This document shows, piece after piece, positions 4,710 through 5,203 of a stretch of DNA of 5,203 nucleotides (positions are counted from its first letter, which is position 1; every line of letters starts with the position of its first letter). This DNA is from Spirochaetales bacterium (lineage in GTDB: Bacteria; Spirochaetota; Spirochaetia; DTKZ01). A program made the position numbers and the translations under genes. The notes below the pieces were generated by a model. That model was given only the letters and a program-made list of their open reading frames with translations. It was not told the origin of the DNA and searched no databases. The stretch spans positions 1 to 5,203 of the forward strand of contig JAISAF010000074.1 of NCBI GenBank assembly GCA_031266855.1, read 5' to 3'.

Positions 4710-5203
4710 CGGACATTGAGAAGACCCTGGAGAAGGTGAAGGCGGAGAGCCTCCCCTTTGAGAGCTGGGAGCGGCTTGCCGGAGAACCAGGGGCTGCTTA
4801 CGCGGCTTTCTGCGCGTACCGGGATTATGGCCCGCAGCGGAATATCCGCAGGGCGGTAGAGGCGGCGGAAAAGAACGAAGCGAACTGGGGGAAACGTTAC
4901 CGGGTATGGCGAAACTGGTCTGCCGCTTTCAGGTGGAGGGAGCGGGCGGAGGAGTATGACGCCTGGCTTGACAGGCTGAAACAGGCGGAGCGGCGCAAGG
5001 GTATTGAGGAGCGGGAGGCGGCCTACCGCGAGGTAACAGGGAAAATGCTGTCGGTTGTTGAGAAAAAGCTGGCGGTGATGGAACCGGGGGAACTGTCGCA
5101 GGGGGCTGTCGTGGAGTGGACGAGGACAGCGATTGATACGGAACGGGAGATTTTCGGACTGACGGCGGAGAAGGAAAAACGCGAAGCGGGGCCGCGGCAG
5201 CTT
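4706..5203 (+). CDS. phage terminase small-subunit-like protein, 5' part
   Basis: The frame is open from ATG 4706 to the window edge, giving 166 residues without a stop. It starts inside the HTH stop codon (ATGA overlap), with GGGGGAG (4692-4698) seven bases upstream. Residues about 18-88 show a pattern I associate with small phage proteins encoded just before terminase large subunits: FESWERLAGEPGAAYAAFCAYRDYG in outline, then RNIRRAVE, WRNWSAAFRWRERAEEYDAWL. That region may recognise DNA through a helical, HTH-like fold. Residues about 90-165 are strongly charged and predicted helical or coiled coil, suitable for oligomerisation. The suggested role is to recognise phage DNA and recruit the large subunit during head filling. 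This is a family-pattern inference; no catalytic motif exists to confirm it, and an uncharacterised phage protein is the alternative. The 3' end is missing. Confidence 0.65.
   Translation, partial: MTDIEKTLEKVKAESLPFESWERLAGEPGAAYAAFCAYRDYGPQRNIRRAVEAAEKNEANWGKRYRVWRNWSAAFRWRERAEEYDAWLDRLKQAERRKGIEEREAAYREVTGKMLSVVEKKLAVMEPGELSQGAVVEWTRTAIDTEREIFGLTAEKEKREAGPRQL

Overview
The window looks like a bacterial chromosome of about 50% GC in which the left part is host backbone and the right part is the integrase-proximal end of a prophage or phage-derived element. The best guess for the host is a spirochaete of the Treponema group. This rests on the style of the Hpt/receiver/GGDEF protein and on recall of hairpin-rich intergenic DNA in such genomes; it is not proven by a marker gene.

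Layout. (1) 55-1755, + strand: a complete 566-residue diguanylate cyclase with an N-terminal Hpt domain, two receiver-like domains and a GGEEF catalytic domain with an intact RxxD inhibitory site. Both receiver-like domains lack the usual phosphoacceptor Asp and conserved Lys. (2) 1756-2136: 381 bases with no gene, packed with perfect and near-perfect inverted repeats, including a 12-bp stem with a 3-nt loop. (3) 2137-2715, - strand: a complete GNAT-family N-acetyltransferase in a strikingly AT-rich island of roughly 0.7 kb. The island is bracketed by imperfect inverted repeats (2137-2153 and 2808-2825), one of which contains the gene's stop codon. (4) 2716-3000: a divergent intergenic region with candidate promoter elements for the acetyltransferase and one copy of a motif that recurs after the integrase. 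(5) 3001-4263, + strand: a complete phage-type tyrosine recombinase with all catalytic residues visible, closed by a strong intrinsic terminator (4291-4322). (6) 4413-4709, + strand: a small MerR/excisionase-type helix-turn-helix protein, overlapping by 4 bases (ATGA) the next gene. (7) 4706 to the window end, + strand: the 5' part of a gene resembling the small proteins found directly before phage terminase large subunits.

How it fits together. The integrase is its own transcription unit. The HTH gene and the terminase-small-subunit-like gene are translationally coupled and probably begin a packaging operon that continues past the right edge. The acetyltransferase is most simply a recently acquired cargo gene, inserted between the host gene and the integrase or carried at the edge of the element. 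No tRNA gene, CRISPR array or recognisable att core pair is visible. I see no clear undescribed system. The most unusual items are the IR-bounded AT-rich acetyltransferase island, the doubly degenerate receiver module of the cyclase, and a related leader motif before both the integrase and the HTH gene.
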